DNA from: Lachnospiraceae bacterium
GTDB taxonomy: Bacteria > Bacillota > Clostridia > Lachnospirales > Lachnospiraceae
Direction of reading: 5' to 3'
DNA length: 64,000 nt
NCBI GenBank assembly: GCA_017434885.1
Contig: JAFSGE010000045.1
Coordinates: forward strand, 1-64,000
Notes under the pieces: model-generated
The model's input: only the letters and a program-made list of their open reading frames with translations
Databases searched by the model: none
What the model was told of the DNA's origin: nothing
Position numbers and translations under genes: made by a program
Part shown: positions 18,278 to 26,569 of the stretch, piece after piece
How the letters are laid out: each line of letters begins with the position of its first letter
How positions within the stretch are numbered: position 1 is the first letter of the stretch

Positions 18278-19303
18278 ATGAAGTTACTTAGTTTTGCAGT
18301 GCCCTGTTATAACTCGGCTGCATATATGGAGAAATGTATTGATTCTCTTTTAATAGGCGGAGAAGATGTGGAGATTCTGGTTGTAAATGATGGCTCCACG
18401 GATGAGACTGCTGAAATTGCGGACAGATACGCAGCCCAGTATCCCACCATTGTTAAAGCTATTCATAAAGAAAACGGTGGTCATGGTTCTGCAGTGAATG
18501 CAGGAATTGCCAATGCATCAGGCTTGTACTTTAAGGTGGTTGACAGTGACGACTGGGTAAAAGAAGAGGCTTATATGAAGATTCTGGACACCCTGCGTTA
18601 CTTAACCGGTGGTGAAAAAGTGCTTGATATGTTAATCAGCAACTTTGTATATGAGAAGGTGGGAGAGAACAGACATAAGGTTATGCATTACCGTCATATC
18701 CTTCCCAAAGATGAAATGTTCACCTGGCCTGATATCCGTCATTTTTATAAGGGACATTATATTTTGATGCATTCGGTTATTTTTAGGACCAAGTTGCTTA
18801 GAGAATGCGGAATTAAATTGCCGGAGCATACATTCTACGTGGATAATCTCTATGTGTTTGAACCCTTGCCCTATGTAAAGAACATGTATTATTTGGATGT
18901 AAACTTCTATCGTTATTACATAGGAAGAGCTGATCAGTCGGTTAACGAACAAATTATGATTGGAAGAATTGACCAGCAGATTAAAGTGAACAAAATCATG
19001 ATTGATTACATGGTAGAAAATAAGGCAGTTATATCTTCCAGCAGAAAGCTTGAGCAGTATATGCTCAGTTATCTTGATATTATTACCACAGTGTCTTCTA
19101 TTTTGCTGATTCGCTCCGAAACAGAAGAAAATCTGGAAAAGAAAAAAGAACTTTGGGATTATCTCAAGAAAAAAGACTGGATTCTTTACAGAAAACTCAG
19201 ATTCGGTCTTCTCGGTCAGTGTACGAATCTTCCGGGAAAAGGCGGAAGAAAGATTTCTGTGGAAGGATATAAGATTTGCCGCAGATTCTTTAATTTCAAC
19301 TGA
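18278..19303 (+). CDS. Family 2 glycosyltransferase
   Basis: The 341-residue GT-A fold glycosyltransferase has the GT2 start LLSFAVPCYNSAAYMEKCIDSL, nucleotide-binding VNDGSTDETAEI, the DxD motif as VDSDDW, and an acceptor-side region NLYVFEPLPYV. No membrane segment is seen. It may transfer a sugar to a cell-wall or capsule polymer, but the donor and acceptor are unknown. It stands alone with its own promoter and ends at a bidirectional terminator facing the PAP2 gene. Confidence 0.9.
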   Translation: MKLLSFAVPCYNSAAYMEKCIDSLLIGGEDVEILVVNDGSTDETAEIADRYAAQYPTIVKAIHKENGGHGSAVNAGIANASGLYFKVVDSDDWVKEEAYMKILDTLRYLTGGEKVLDMLISNFVYEKVGENRHKVMHYRHILPKDEMFTWPDIRHFYKGHYILMHSVIFRTKLLRECGIKLPEHTFYVDNLYVFEPLPYVKNMYYLDVNFYRYYIGRADQSVNEQIMIGRIDQQIKVNKIMIDYMVENKAVISSSRKLEQYMLSYLDIITTVSSILLIRSETEENLEKKKELWDYLKKKDWILYRKLRFGLLGQCTNLPGKGGRKISVEGYKICRRFFNFN

Positions 19304-19337
19304 TAAAGAACTAAAAAGGGGCGGAATGCTCTGTTAG

Positions 19338-19395
19338 AAAAAGCTGTTGCCGCAAGGTTTTAAAATCTTGAAACCTTTAGGACAACAGCTTTTTT
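19338..19395. terminator. Bidirectional terminator between converging genes
   Basis: AAAAAGCTGTTG (19338-19349) pairs with CAACAGCTTTTTT (19383-19395). A nested stem AAGGTTT/AAACCTT (19354-19360, 19371-19377) fills the loop. Confidence 0.8.
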
Positions 19396-19419
19396 ATTGA
19401 AATATAGTGTGGTAAAGTA

Positions 19420-20100
19420 TTATACCTGGCGAAAACGTCTGCGTCTGTGGCGGTAATATTTGTGATACTGATATACGCTTACAATGTCGAAAGAATATAC
19501 CACCAAATACATAACAGCTGCCATAATAAATGCAGTTATTACATCGAACGCGGAATGCTGCTTCAAAAATACCGTAGATAAAATAATGGATATACAAAGA
19601 ATTAGTGAAGCAATATGTACGGGCTTATTTTTACGCAGTTTCTGATTTTTCACAATTGCCAAATGTGCACCGATGGAATTATACACGTGAATGCTGGGCC
19701 ACAAATTAGTGGGAGTATCAGCAGCGTATATGATTTTGACTAGGTCGGTAAATATATTGTCTCTGGGCATTATGTAAGGCCGCAGGTGATGTCCGTTGGG
19801 CCAAAGGGTTGATATTGCCAGAAAAATAGTCATTCCCGTAAAGAGGAAGGTACAGGTTCTGTAGTAATCCTGCTTATTTTTGAAAAGAAGGTATACTACC
19901 ACGCAGGTCACATAAACAAACCACAGATAATAAGGAATGATGAAGTATTCGCAGAAAGGAATCACATCATCGAGTTTTACGTGGATAAGCCGTGACGGAC
20001 GTACTACTGTTTTTTCCAGATAAGCAAACCATGCCAAATAAAAGGCAAGGTAAGCAAACGCCGGAATACCGTGCTTATACTTTTTGATAAAATTTTTCAT
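19420..20100 (-). CDS. PAP2-superfamily phosphatase, membrane-bound
   Basis: The 226-residue protein has about six membrane segments and the PAP2 catalytic pieces: RPYIMPRD-like first block, WPSIHVYNS (PSxH block), and KQHSAFDV (HxxxD block). It resembles the PAP2/inositolphosphotransferase branch. It probably hydrolyses or transfers a lipid phosphate at the outer membrane face. Start CAT at 20100 is chosen because GGGGAG sits 6 bases upstream and earlier in-frame starts would overlap the preceding gene. It lies 49 bp downstream of a lipid kinase gene. The two could act on the same lipid-phosphate pool. Confidence 0.85.
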   Translation of the reverse strand: MKNFIKKYKHGIPAFAYLAFYLAWFAYLEKTVVRPSRLIHVKLDDVIPFCEYFIIPYYLWFVYVTCVVVYLLFKNKQDYYRTCTFLFTGMTIFLAISTLWPNGHHLRPYIMPRDNIFTDLVKIIYAADTPTNLWPSIHVYNSIGAHLAIVKNQKLRKNKPVHIASLILCISIILSTVFLKQHSAFDVITAFIMAAVMYLVVYSFDIVSVYQYHKYYRHRRRRFRQV

Positions 20101-20149
20101 AATTTCTCCCCGAAGCATTTGCATGCTTTTTTCATAACAAATCAATTCG

Positions 20150-21124
20150 CTATAATAATATTTGTAATTTTTCTCTTTCGCAGGTAAGTGTAATGGCATC
20201 TGTTTTTGCAGACACTTCTCCGTCGGTATGAACCCAAAGGGGAACAGAGGTCTTTAACGTCAGTTTGGAAGCAGAATATCTGTCAACACCCTTAAACATA
20301 TAATGCTTTCCTTTAAAAGCAGTCGGAAGAGCAAAAAGAATCAAGAGTTTAGGGATGTTGCCAACAACACAAACATCCATAAGACCATCATGACAGTCTG
20401 CGCCGGGACAGAATTGGAAGCCTCCTCCTTCAAACTGGTGAATCATTCCTGCCACAAACAAAAAGCGCGGCAGATGAATTTGTTGTGAGTCATCAATTGT
20501 GATATCACAGGTGACTTTTTTGGCAGCGATAAGCTGCTTTAATGCAATACCGAGATAAGTAAGCTTTCCAAGTCCGATTTTGTTCATTGTATTCTTAAAT
20601 TTGGAAGATAATGCCTCTTCGCACACGGCAGCGTCAAAACCGATTCCGCAACTGACGCCGAAATAGCGCTTGCTTAAGATGGATTCAGTGTGCTTTCTGG
20701 ACAGTTCATTCGAAAGGTGCTCAAAGGTAACGCATCCGATGTCCATTTTCGTTGGTTTCTTGCATTCCAAAATGCGGGTAAGGATAACAACGGGATCCTT
20801 GGAAGTATATAGGTCTCTTGCCATATCGTTACTGGAGCCTGTGGGAATATAACCGAGAAGAACCCGGTCGTAATCAGTAATTCCCTGTAATGCTTCATTG
20901 AAAGTACCGTCGCCACCTAAAATAATTATTTTTAACGGGTTTTCGGCGGTTGTACCTTTAGAAGAGGCAGACAAATCGCGGATAATGCGAATGACATGTC
21001 CGGCTTTTTCGGAAAAATGTACTTCATATGAAACTGCTTTTTCTTTTAATACAGGCTCAAGTACGGCCCATATTTTTGCGCCTCGTCCCGACTTGGAAGC
21101 CGGATTTACAATAATATGGTACAT
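20150..21124 (-). CDS. Diacylglycerol kinase family (YegS/DgkB-like) lipid kinase
   Basis: The 324-residue protein begins MYHIIVNPASKSGRG and contains the nucleotide-binding GGDGTFNEALQG and GTSNDMARDL blocks of the DAGK catalytic family. The C-terminal beta-rich domain includes GGGFQFCPGADCHDGLMDV, also typical. It should phosphorylate diacylglycerol or a related lipid, on the cytoplasmic membrane face. AAGGAT precedes the ATG. It is the first gene of a two-gene minus-strand unit with the PAP2 phosphatase. Confidence 0.9.
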   Translation of the reverse strand: MYHIIVNPASKSGRGAKIWAVLEPVLKEKAVSYEVHFSEKAGHVIRIIRDLSASSKGTTAENPLKIIILGGDGTFNEALQGITDYDRVLLGYIPTGSSNDMARDLYTSKDPVVILTRILECKKPTKMDIGCVTFEHLSNELSRKHTESILSKRYFGVSCGIGFDAAVCEEALSSKFKNTMNKIGLGKLTYLGIALKQLIAAKKVTCDITIDDSQQIHLPRFLFVAGMIHQFEGGGFQFCPGADCHDGLMDVCVVGNIPKLLILFALPTAFKGKHYMFKGVDRYSASKLTLKTSVPLWVHTDGEVSAKTDAITLTCEREKLQILL

Positions 21125-21230
21125 AAATAATCATCCTTAAAACAAATCTTTTCCTATTTTAACAGCATTTATCGGGATAGTAAAGAAGCTTTTTGGGTGT
21201 TTAGTGAATTTTAAGAAATGTGCTCAGTGC

Positions 21231-21259
21231 TTGCCACCTCAAAATCTGTGTGATATAAT
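21231..21259 (+). promoter_or_regulatory. glyA promoter, followed by a small palindrome
   Basis: TTGCCA (21231-21236), a 17-bp spacer and perfect TATAAT (21254-21259). A perfect inverted repeat, CGCACTAAAGTGCG (21280-21293), lies in the 5' leader about 15 bp after the expected start site and could be an operator or leader hairpin. Confidence 0.8.
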
Positions 21260-21331
21260 AACTAGGATTGTTTTGGTAACGCACTAAAGTGCGAAAAAGT
21301 ATGAATGAGAAAGACTTAAGGAGGAGAAACA

Positions 21332-22570
21332 ATGTATTCACTTGACGAAGTAAGAAACGTAGACCCGGAAGTGGCACAGGCGATTGTGGATGAGCAGGAA
21401 AGACAGAACAGCCACATTGAGCTGATTGCATCTGAAAACTGGGTAAGCAAAGCTGTTATGGCAGCTATGGGAAGCCCCCTTACAAACAAATATGCAGAAG
21501 GATATCCGGGTAAGCGCTATTACGGCGGATGTCAGTGCGTTGATGTAATAGAAAATCTTGCTATTGAAAGAGCAAAAGAATTGTTTGGTTGTGATTATGC
21601 AAATGTACAGCCCCACTCAGGAGCACAGGCAAACCTTGCAGTACAGTTTGCAGTATGTAACCCCGGTGATACCATTATGGGTATGAATCTTGATCACGGC
21701 GGACATTTAACACACGGAAGCCCGGTGAATATTTCCGGTAAATATTTTAATATTGTGCCTTACGGTGTAAATGACGACGGTTTTATTGATTATGATGAAC
21801 TTCGCAGAATTGCACTTGACTGCAAGCCCAAAATGATTATTGCAGGTGCATCTGCATATGCAAGAACCATTGATTTTAAGAAGTTCCGTGAAGTTGCCGA
21901 TGAAGTGGGCGCAGTACTTATGGTAGATATGGCTCACATTGCAGGTCTTGTTGCAGCAGGACTTCATCCCAGTCCGATTCCTTATGCAGATGTGGTAACT
22001 ACTACGACTCATAAGACATTAAGAGGACCCAGAGGCGGTCTGATTCTGGCAAATCAGGAAGCTGCAGATAAGTTCAACTTTAATAAGGCTATTTTCCCCG
22101 GTATCCAGGGAGGTCCTTTGATGCATGTAATCGCAGCTAAGGCGGTTTGCTTTAAGGAAGCGTTATCCGACGAATTTAAGGCATACCAGAAGGGTATCGT
22201 TGATAATGCACAGGCTCTTTGCAAGGGATTACAGGATAGAGGTATCAAGATTGTATCCGACGGTACAGACAATCATCTGATGCTGGTAGATTTGACTACA
22301 TATGATTTGACAGGTAAGGCAGTAGAAAAGCTTCTTGATGAAGCACACATTACTGCAAATAAGAACACCATTCCCAATGATCCTAAGTCTCCTTTTGTAA
22401 CAAGCGGTATTCGTCTGGGAACACCTGCTGTTACATCCAGAGGTATGAACACAGAAGATATGGATCAGATTGCAGAAGCAATCGCTATGGTTGTTAAAGG
22501 CGGAGAAGAGAAAGTTGCAGAGGCGAGAGCAATTGTTCAGAAGCTGACAGATAAGTATCCTTTAGCTTAA
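21332..22570 (+). CDS. glyA: Serine hydroxymethyltransferase
   Basis: The 412-residue PLP enzyme converts serine and tetrahydrofolate to glycine and 5,10-methylene-THF. The PLP lysine is Lys228 in [13 protein letters not shown]. Other family blocks are [15 protein letters not shown], the [11 protein letters not shown] substrate loop and [15 protein letters not shown]-like [22 protein letters not shown] precedes the ATG. The gene is monocistronic, between its own promoter and terminator. Methylene-THF feeds ThyA, whose gene lies 29 kb away. Confidence 0.98.
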   Translation: MYSLDEVRNVDPEVAQAIVDEQERQNSHIELIASENWVSKAVMAAMGSPLTNKYAEGYPGKRYYGGCQCVDVIENLAIERAKELFGCDYANVQPHSGAQANLAVQFAVCNPGDTIMGMNLDHGGHLTHGSPVNISGKYFNIVPYGVNDDGFIDYDELRRIALDCKPKMIIAGASAYARTIDFKKFREVADEVGAVLMVDMAHIAGLVAAGLHPSPIPYADVVTTTTHKTLRGPRGGLILANQEAADKFNFNKAIFPGIQGGPLMHVIAAKAVCFKEALSDEFKAYQKGIVDNAQALCKGLQDRGIKIVSDGTDNHLMLVDLTTYDLTGKAVEKLLDEAHITANKNTIPNDPKSPFVTSGIRLGTPAVTSRGMNTEDMDQIAEAIAMVVKGGEEKVAEARAIVQKLTDKYPLA

Positions 22571-22620
22571 TGAAAAAGGAAAATGGGTGACAAATAACCT
22601 GAAATAAAGCAGAAATAAGA

Positions 22621-22655
22621 AACCGGAAGTCACGTATCTGACTTCCGGTTTTTCG
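22621..22655 (+). terminator. glyA terminator
   Basis: AACCGGAAGTCA (22621-22632) pairs perfectly with TGACTTCCGGTT (22639-22650), then TTTTTC. Confidence 0.88.
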
Positions 22656-22670
22656 TCCAATAAGACGGCT

Positions 22671-22701
22671 CGAAAAGCGTGGTGTCGCTTGGCTTTTTTC
22701 G
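22671..22701. terminator. Possible terminator of the LUD gene
   Basis: CGAAAAGC...GCTTTTTTCG with an inner AAGCG/CGCTT pairing (22675-22679, 22686-22690). It lies just past the stop of the minus-strand LUD gene. The stem is imperfect. Confidence 0.4.
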
Positions 22702-22719
22702 CAATTTAAGAGAGTGCTT

Positions 22720-23355
22720 TTAATAACCTAATTCTTCTCCTACAAGGAATACTTTGATTCTTCCGGGCTGTGAACTCCTTCTGGTAACAACGATTTGGCT
22801 GCAGATACAGTCAGGTGAAAAACAGTCGCCGCATCTTCCGGTGTGGAAGCATGGGGTGTTTCTGTTAAGCCTTTTGGTGTTGGCAGGGGAAGCGATATCC
22901 CGTACTCTGTGATAGCCGGCTTCTACATTAGAAACTAATTTATTCATGCCGGCAACAATGATTACATTCTTGGGACCGTGAATCAGACATGCAACGCGGT
23001 TTCCGTTGCCGTCGATATTGATCAGTTCGCCGTCCATGGTAATGGCATTGGTGCTCATCAGGTAGTAATCAGCCATAACCGTCTTTGCAAAAATTTCTCT
23101 GCTTTCTTCGGGGGTCTTAGCGGTCATGCGGTCGATGAGAGTGTACTTATCGTTCTGAATGGCATTCATCAGACCACTTTCATTTACTGACATACTTCCT
23201 CCCCAGCTGATAACGGAGCCTTCCTCCATCATATCTGTAATTGCTTTGACACAGGAAGCACTGTCTTCAAAATAGTATCCTTCCATGTTGCGCTTTTGTA
23301 AGTTTTTGATAATGGTTTCTGCCGCAGTAGCAAAAGCCTGCTTTTTCGGTGTCAT
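22720..23355 (-). CDS. LUD (lactate utilisation/DUF162) domain protein
   Basis: The 211-residue protein has a LUD fold similar to LutC/YkgG: SVISWGGSMSVNESGLM, the motif IDGNGNRVACLIHGPKNVIIVAGMNKLV, and the Cys-rich end CFHTGRCGDCFSPDCICSQIVVTRR. This short stand-alone type is common in Clostridia; its substrate is not established. Start CAT at 23355 is preceded by AGGAGGG; the longer in-frame start at 23391 lies upstream of that RBS. No LutA/LutB partners are nearby, so a lactate pathway role is not supported by context. Confidence 0.85.
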   Translation of the reverse strand: MTPKKQAFATAAETIIKNLQKRNMEGYYFEDSASCVKAITDMMEEGSVISWGGSMSVNESGLMNAIQNDKYTLIDRMTAKTPEESREIFAKTVMADYYLMSTNAITMDGELINIDGNGNRVACLIHGPKNVIIVAGMNKLVSNVEAGYHRVRDIASPANTKRLNRNTPCFHTGRCGDCFSPDCICSQIVVTRRSSQPGRIKVFLVGEELGY

Positions 23356-23583
23356 ATGTAACCCTCCTAAAAATAATCTTCCTATACACAAGTTTACTAC
23401 ATTTACTGAAAAAAGAACAGCATCATATCAGGGGAAATGCAAGATTATAAAAAAGTATGTTCCGGTTAGTAAAAATAAATGGTGTAAATTGTTGGAAAAT
23501 TTTGAATATTTTAGAAAATTAATTGATAAAAAGTGGAAAAAAGTAGAAAAATGAAAAAATAAAATATTTTTTGAAAAAATGTG

Positions 23584-23612
23584 TTGACAAATCAGAAACT
23601 CTCATATATACT
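23584..23612 (+). promoter_or_regulatory. Strong promoter of the intergenic RNA candidate
   Basis: A consensus TTGACA (23584-23589), a 17-bp spacer and TATACT (23607-23612). No plausible coding sequence starts for the next ~540 bp. Confidence 0.8.
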
Positions 23613-23618
23613 AAAGTT

Positions 23619-24030
23619 ACAAAAACAAATTCACATAGATAAATCTTAGAGAAAGGAAGGTACGGACCCTCGGAAATGTAAGATGAGTTGTTTCTACATT
23701 TTATAAATAGCTGATTTGCTTAATCGAGGTTGGGTGATGTCAGTAAAAATAAAAAGTAGTAAATGACAAAGATGTGGACAGTAGCTTTAAAGTACAAAAG
23801 AGATAAGTACAAAAGAAGCGAATATCATTCGTATCCTATCAAAAGAAAAAGTAACGAAGCACATAAGAGATTAACCGTTACAGTACTATTAGTACAAGAG
23901 AAGAAAGAGAGAAATACGAAAGAAAAAGACAACTGAATATTAAAAATACTAAAAAGAGAGGTAGAACCATTGGATAGTATAGTTTAGAAGCGGGTGTTGA
24001 TCAGAGAGATTGATGCCCGCTTACCCTTTG
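23619..24030 (+). ncRNA. Candidate structured noncoding RNA, unidentified
   Basis: This gene-free stretch follows a consensus promoter and ends at a 15-bp hairpin (23988-24002 with 24008-24022, several G-U pairs, 5-nt loop). Internal stems seen by eye: CCTCG/CGAGG (23668-23672, 23725-23729) enclosing AAATGTA/TACATTT (23674-23680, 23695-23701); CGAAT/ATTCG (23819-23831); GTAACG/CGTTAC (23851-23856, 23876-23881); and GTACT/AGTAC (23883-23895). The region is purine-rich and has no RBS-led open frame. The 3' hairpin lacks a long T-run, so the end is uncertain. It matches neither tmRNA, SRP RNA nor RNase P landmarks. It could be a free RNA or a long leader of the GH3 gene. The remaining gap, 24031-24154, shows nothing definite; the 230 bp before the promoter likewise. 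Confidence 0.5.
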
Positions 24031-24154
24031 TGTAATGGCTCTGTTCGGAAAAAAGATGATAAAATGATACGATTCATGTAGAAATTATGAAATAAATAAT
24101 GTATGATAAGATAGATAAAAAATAAATATGAGTTTTATAGGAGGAAAGCCGCTT

Positions 24155-25507
24155 ATGGCGAACAAAACCAGAGACGAAATAGAGGAAGAAATTGATGAGG
24201 AATATGACGAGGAAACGATACGTCGTGAATTCAGACACAAGAGGCGCATCAGGAATCAGATTATTACTTATGCTGTTACGGCAATTTTCCTGATAGGAAT
24301 TGCAGTAGGTGTTTTTTTAGGCGCAAAGTCAGTTTTGACATCCGTTAGTGACAAGAAACATGCAGAGGAACTGCAGGCGCAGCTTGACGAATTACAGAAG
24401 GAAGAAGAACCTGTTGTAATTGAAGCACCGGAAACAACGCCGGAGCCGGTAGAAGAGAAAAGCTATTTGGATGAAATTGTAGATTCCTGCATTGCAGAGA
24501 TGCCGTTAGAGGATAAAGTAAAAGGATTGTTCATTATTACGCCTGAGGCGCTTACGGGAACGGATATTGTGGTAAGAGCCGGTGACACTACCAAGGAAAA
24601 GATTAGCGAACATGCGGTAGGAGGCTTGATTTACTTTAAGCAGAATATGAAAGACTCTGCGCAACTTACGGAGATGCTTTCCAATACCGTATCTTACAGC
24701 AAATATCCTATGTTTTTGGCAGTAGATGAGGAAGGCGGAAGCGTAAGCCGTGTGGCAGAAGCAAAGCTTGCAGATAACGTAGGAACCATGAAAGAAATCG
24801 GAGCAACACAGGATACGGCAAAGGCACAGGAAGCCGGAGCGACAATCGGGAACTATTTGACGGGATTTGGGTTTAACCTTAATTTTGCACCTGTGGCAGA
24901 TGTTGCAATGGAAGGAAACGAAACCATTGGTGACCGTTCATTTGGTAATAATGCAGGCGAAGTGGCAACCATGGTTGCGGCCAGTGTGGACGGTATGCAG
25001 TCGAGCGGTATGAATGTCTGTGTAAAGCATTTTCCCGGACTTGCCAGCAGTGAAGAAGATACCCATGACGGAATGGCAAGTACAGAGAAAACGTTGGAAG
25101 ACTTTGAGACAACAGACTTTTTGGCATTCCAGGCAGGAATTGATGCCGGAACAGAGTTTGTGATGGTGAGCCATTTGTCCGTACCCAATATTACAGGGGA
25201 TAATACTCCCAGCTCTCTTTCAGAAAAGATGATTACGGAAGTGCTTCGCGGTCAGCTTGGCTTTGAAGGAATTGTAATTACAGATGCCATGAACATGGCG
25301 GCAATTACAGACTATTACGGTTCCGATGAAGCGGCTGTTAAAGCCTTGCAGGCAGGTGCTGATATGATTTTAATGCCGGAAGACTTTGAGGCAGCATATA
25401 ACGGCATTATAGAAGCAGTGAATAACGGTACGTTGTCAGAAGAGAGAATTAATGAATCCCTTCGCAGAGTTTACAGAGTTAAGTATAAAGATAAGGTGGA
25501 AGAGTAA
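24155..25507 (+). CDS. Membrane-anchored glycoside hydrolase family 3 (beta-N-acetylhexosaminidase type)
   Basis: The 450-residue protein has a charged cytoplasmic N-terminus, one membrane anchor (about residues 32-55), a short coiled-coil and Pro/Glu linker, then a GH3 N-terminal TIM barrel from about 110. Barrel motifs are FLAVDEEGGSVSRV, GDRSFG, KHFPGL with the downstream DTHDG, and the catalytic-nucleophile motif VITDAMNM (Asp377). It probably trims N-acetylglucosamine from cell-wall material outside the membrane, but substrate specificity is inferred. ATG 24155 follows AGGAGG at 24139-24144; the earlier ATG 24128 lies before that RBS. Confidence 0.88.
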   Translation: MANKTRDEIEEEIDEEYDEETIRREFRHKRRIRNQIITYAVTAIFLIGIAVGVFLGAKSVLTSVSDKKHAEELQAQLDELQKEEEPVVIEAPETTPEPVEEKSYLDEIVDSCIAEMPLEDKVKGLFIITPEALTGTDIVVRAGDTTKEKISEHAVGGLIYFKQNMKDSAQLTEMLSNTVSYSKYPMFLAVDEEGGSVSRVAEAKLADNVGTMKEIGATQDTAKAQEAGATIGNYLTGFGFNLNFAPVADVAMEGNETIGDRSFGNNAGEVATMVAASVDGMQSSGMNVCVKHFPGLASSEEDTHDGMASTEKTLEDFETTDFLAFQAGIDAGTEFVMVSHLSVPNITGDNTPSSLSEKMITEVLRGQLGFEGIVITDAMNMAAITDYYGSDEAAVKALQAGADMILMPEDFEAAYNGIIEAVNNGTLSEERINESLRRVYRVKYKDKVEE

Positions 25508-25607
25508 GCGCTTGCAAAAAAAACAGCTGCGATAGATATAATGGAGATTTGTTATACCGATAAAAAAGTAACAAAATAAAAATTTTCAAAAAAGTTCAAA
25601 TTTTTTG

Positions 25608-25636
25608 TTGACAAGAAACAATTTATAAGGTATAGT
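25608..25636 (+). promoter_or_regulatory. Promoter of tRNA-Gly
   Basis: Consensus TTGACA (25608-25613), a 17-bp spacer and TATAGT (25631-25636), about 33 bp before the tRNA. Confidence 0.85.
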
Positions 25637-25669
25637 ATTACTTGTCCGTGAGGTACGGATGAGTGATAT

Positions 25670-25742
25670 GCGCGAGTGGCTCAGTTGGTGGAGCACGACC
25701 TTGCCAAGGTCGGGGCCGCGGGTTCGAGTCCCGTCTCGCGCT
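25670..25742 (+). tRNA. tRNA-Gly (anticodon GCC)
   Basis: A complete 73-nt cloverleaf. Acceptor GCGCGAG pairs with CTCGCGC; D stem GCTC/GAGC; anticodon arm CGACC-TTGCCAA-GGTCG with GCC in the loop; T arm GCGGG-TTCGAGT-CCCGT. The discriminator is T, and the CCA end is not encoded. It has its own promoter and a strong terminator 9 bases downstream. Confidence 0.97.
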
Positions 25743-25750
25743 CTATAGTT

Positions 25751-25788
25751 CAAACAAAAAGACAGTCGTTGACTGTCTTTTTTGTTTG
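25751..25788 (+). terminator. tRNA-Gly terminator
   Basis: CAAAC...AAAGACAGTC-GTT-GACTGTCTTT...GTTTG: a perfect GACAGTC/GACTGTC core extended by A/T pairs, with a T6 run. Its central part is copy 1 of the 33-bp direct repeat. Confidence 0.85.
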
Positions 25789-25789
25789 A
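25757..25789 (+). repeat. 33-bp direct repeat, copy 1 (tRNA side)
   Basis: Identical over 33 bases to 26570-26602; the copies start 813 bp apart and bracket the two small genes. The repeat contains the terminator hairpin GACAGTCGTTGACTGTC. Confidence 0.9.
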
Positions 25790-25790
25790 A

Positions 25791-25890
25791 ACGAGCCCCG
25801 CCGGGGCTCGAAGGTTCGAGGTCTCCGCTCCGCTCCGGTCGGCGCAAAGCTGAGGTCCCCCGGACCTCATGCGCCGTCTCGCGCTCGTAG
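25791..25890. repeat. GC-rich palindromic block with an interrupted tRNA 3'-end copy
   Basis: About 100 bp far richer in GC than its surroundings. It starts with CGAGCCCC-GCC-GGGGCTCG (25792-25810) and contains TGAGGTCC-CCC-GGACCTCA (25851-25869) closed by GGCGC/GCGCC. It also repeats tRNA-Gly pieces: GGTTCGAG at 25813-25820 and CCGTCTCGCGCTC at 25874-25886, the latter identical to 25731-25743 at the tRNA 3' end. No coding frame with an RBS lies here. Confidence 0.7.
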
Positions 25891-25997
25891 AAAATAGCGC
25901 AAATGTTAGTGTCTGGGATGTTCTTTTGAATTATGGTTTCTTTGGCTATGTCAAGCTACAATTTACCGTCTTTGAAGTAGTGGCTAAGAAGGTATCC

Positions 25998-26213
25998 TTA
26001 TGGATGCTTTTCTTTGATATTGTTTGCAACATAATTCTCTAACATTATTAAAATTATTTCAACAAGATGAGGAGTTCCGACTGCGAGTTGTAATGCCATT
26101 TGTTCTGTAAAATGTTCGTTTTTGGAACTGTTTTTTAGTGTCTGGGTAACAGATTGTAATCGCCTTAACTGTTTGTCGGTTAATATAAAAGTGCATTCTA
26201 TGGTGTTTTTCAT
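25998..26213 (-). CDS. Small hypothetical protein in the tRNA-adjacent segment
   Basis: The 71-residue product is not recognised. It has no membrane segment and reads as a small, mostly helical cytoplasmic protein (start MKNTIECTFILTDKQLRRLQ, end VANNIKEKHP). The gene is supported by CGGAGGA 7 bases before the ATG. It is divergent from the small helix-turn-helix gene, sharing a 98-bp control region with two inverted repeats. That pairing recalls two-gene regulator or toxin-antitoxin modules, but nothing in the sequence identifies a toxin. Confidence 0.55.
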   Translation of the reverse strand: MKNTIECTFILTDKQLRRLQSVTQTLKNSSKNEHFTEQMALQLAVGTPHLVEIILIMLENYVANNIKEKHP

Positions 26214-26245
26214 AAATTTCCTCCGATTTTCATATTAATATAATA

Positions 26246-26301
26246 GCCGAATGTTCGGCAATATTCAATGCGAAATATCTCAAATACAATGATGTTTGAG
26301 A
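26246..26301. promoter_or_regulatory. Two inverted repeats between the divergent small genes
   Basis: GCCGAATGTTCGGC (26246-26259) is a perfect palindrome with a 2-base centre. TCTCAAA (26278-26284) and TTTGAGA (26295-26301) form a second one. Both are plausible operators for the helix-turn-helix protein encoded next to them. Confidence 0.5.
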
Positions 26302-26311
26302 GGTGCAAAGT

Positions 26312-26515
26312 ATGTTTAGTTATGAACCGTTGTGGGAAACAATGAAAGAAAAGGGAATAACTCAATATAGATTGATTAACGAATTTCATTTTTCGACCGG
26401 AACATTGGATGCGTTAAGAAAGAATCAGAGCATCACGATGAATACTTTGGATACTTTGTGTCAAATTTTGGATTGTGAACCGAATGATATTGTGAAAATA
26501 ATTAAGGGAAAATAA
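26312..26515 (+). CDS. Small XRE/Cro-type helix-turn-helix regulator
   Basis: The 67-residue protein is almost entirely one Cro/C1-like HTH domain: WETMKEKGITQYRLINEF, HFSTGTLDALRKN, and LDTLCQILDCEPNDIVKI, the pattern of the YozG/COG3655 group. ATG 26312 follows GAGGTG with 6 bases between; an earlier in-frame GTG (26303) lies within that RBS. It probably represses itself and the divergent gene through the palindromes between them. The gene ends 54 bp before copy 2 of the 33-bp repeat, which gives it a terminator. Confidence 0.8.
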   Translation: MFSYEPLWETMKEKGITQYRLINEFHFSTGTLDALRKNQSITMNTLDTLCQILDCEPNDIVKIIKGK

Positions 26516-26569
26516 TTAGAGAATGAAAATCTTGAAATGTTTCGATGCGGAATTGACAGAAGAGATACT

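Noticed and set aside
23285-23554. 89-codon plus-strand frame over the LUD gene start
   Set aside because: Antisense to the LUD gene and extends into AT-rich intergenic DNA; no RBS.
23619-24030. Known RNAs: tmRNA, SRP RNA, RNase P or cyclic di-GMP riboswitch
   Set aside because: Their hallmark sequences (tag frame, GGAAGG-type Alu/S domain, P4 core, conserved riboswitch core) are not seen.
25586-25890. Open frames on both strands over the tRNA-Gly and the GC-rich block
   Set aside because: They run through a perfect tRNA and its terminator; no RBS. Apparent open frames come from GC-rich hairpins.
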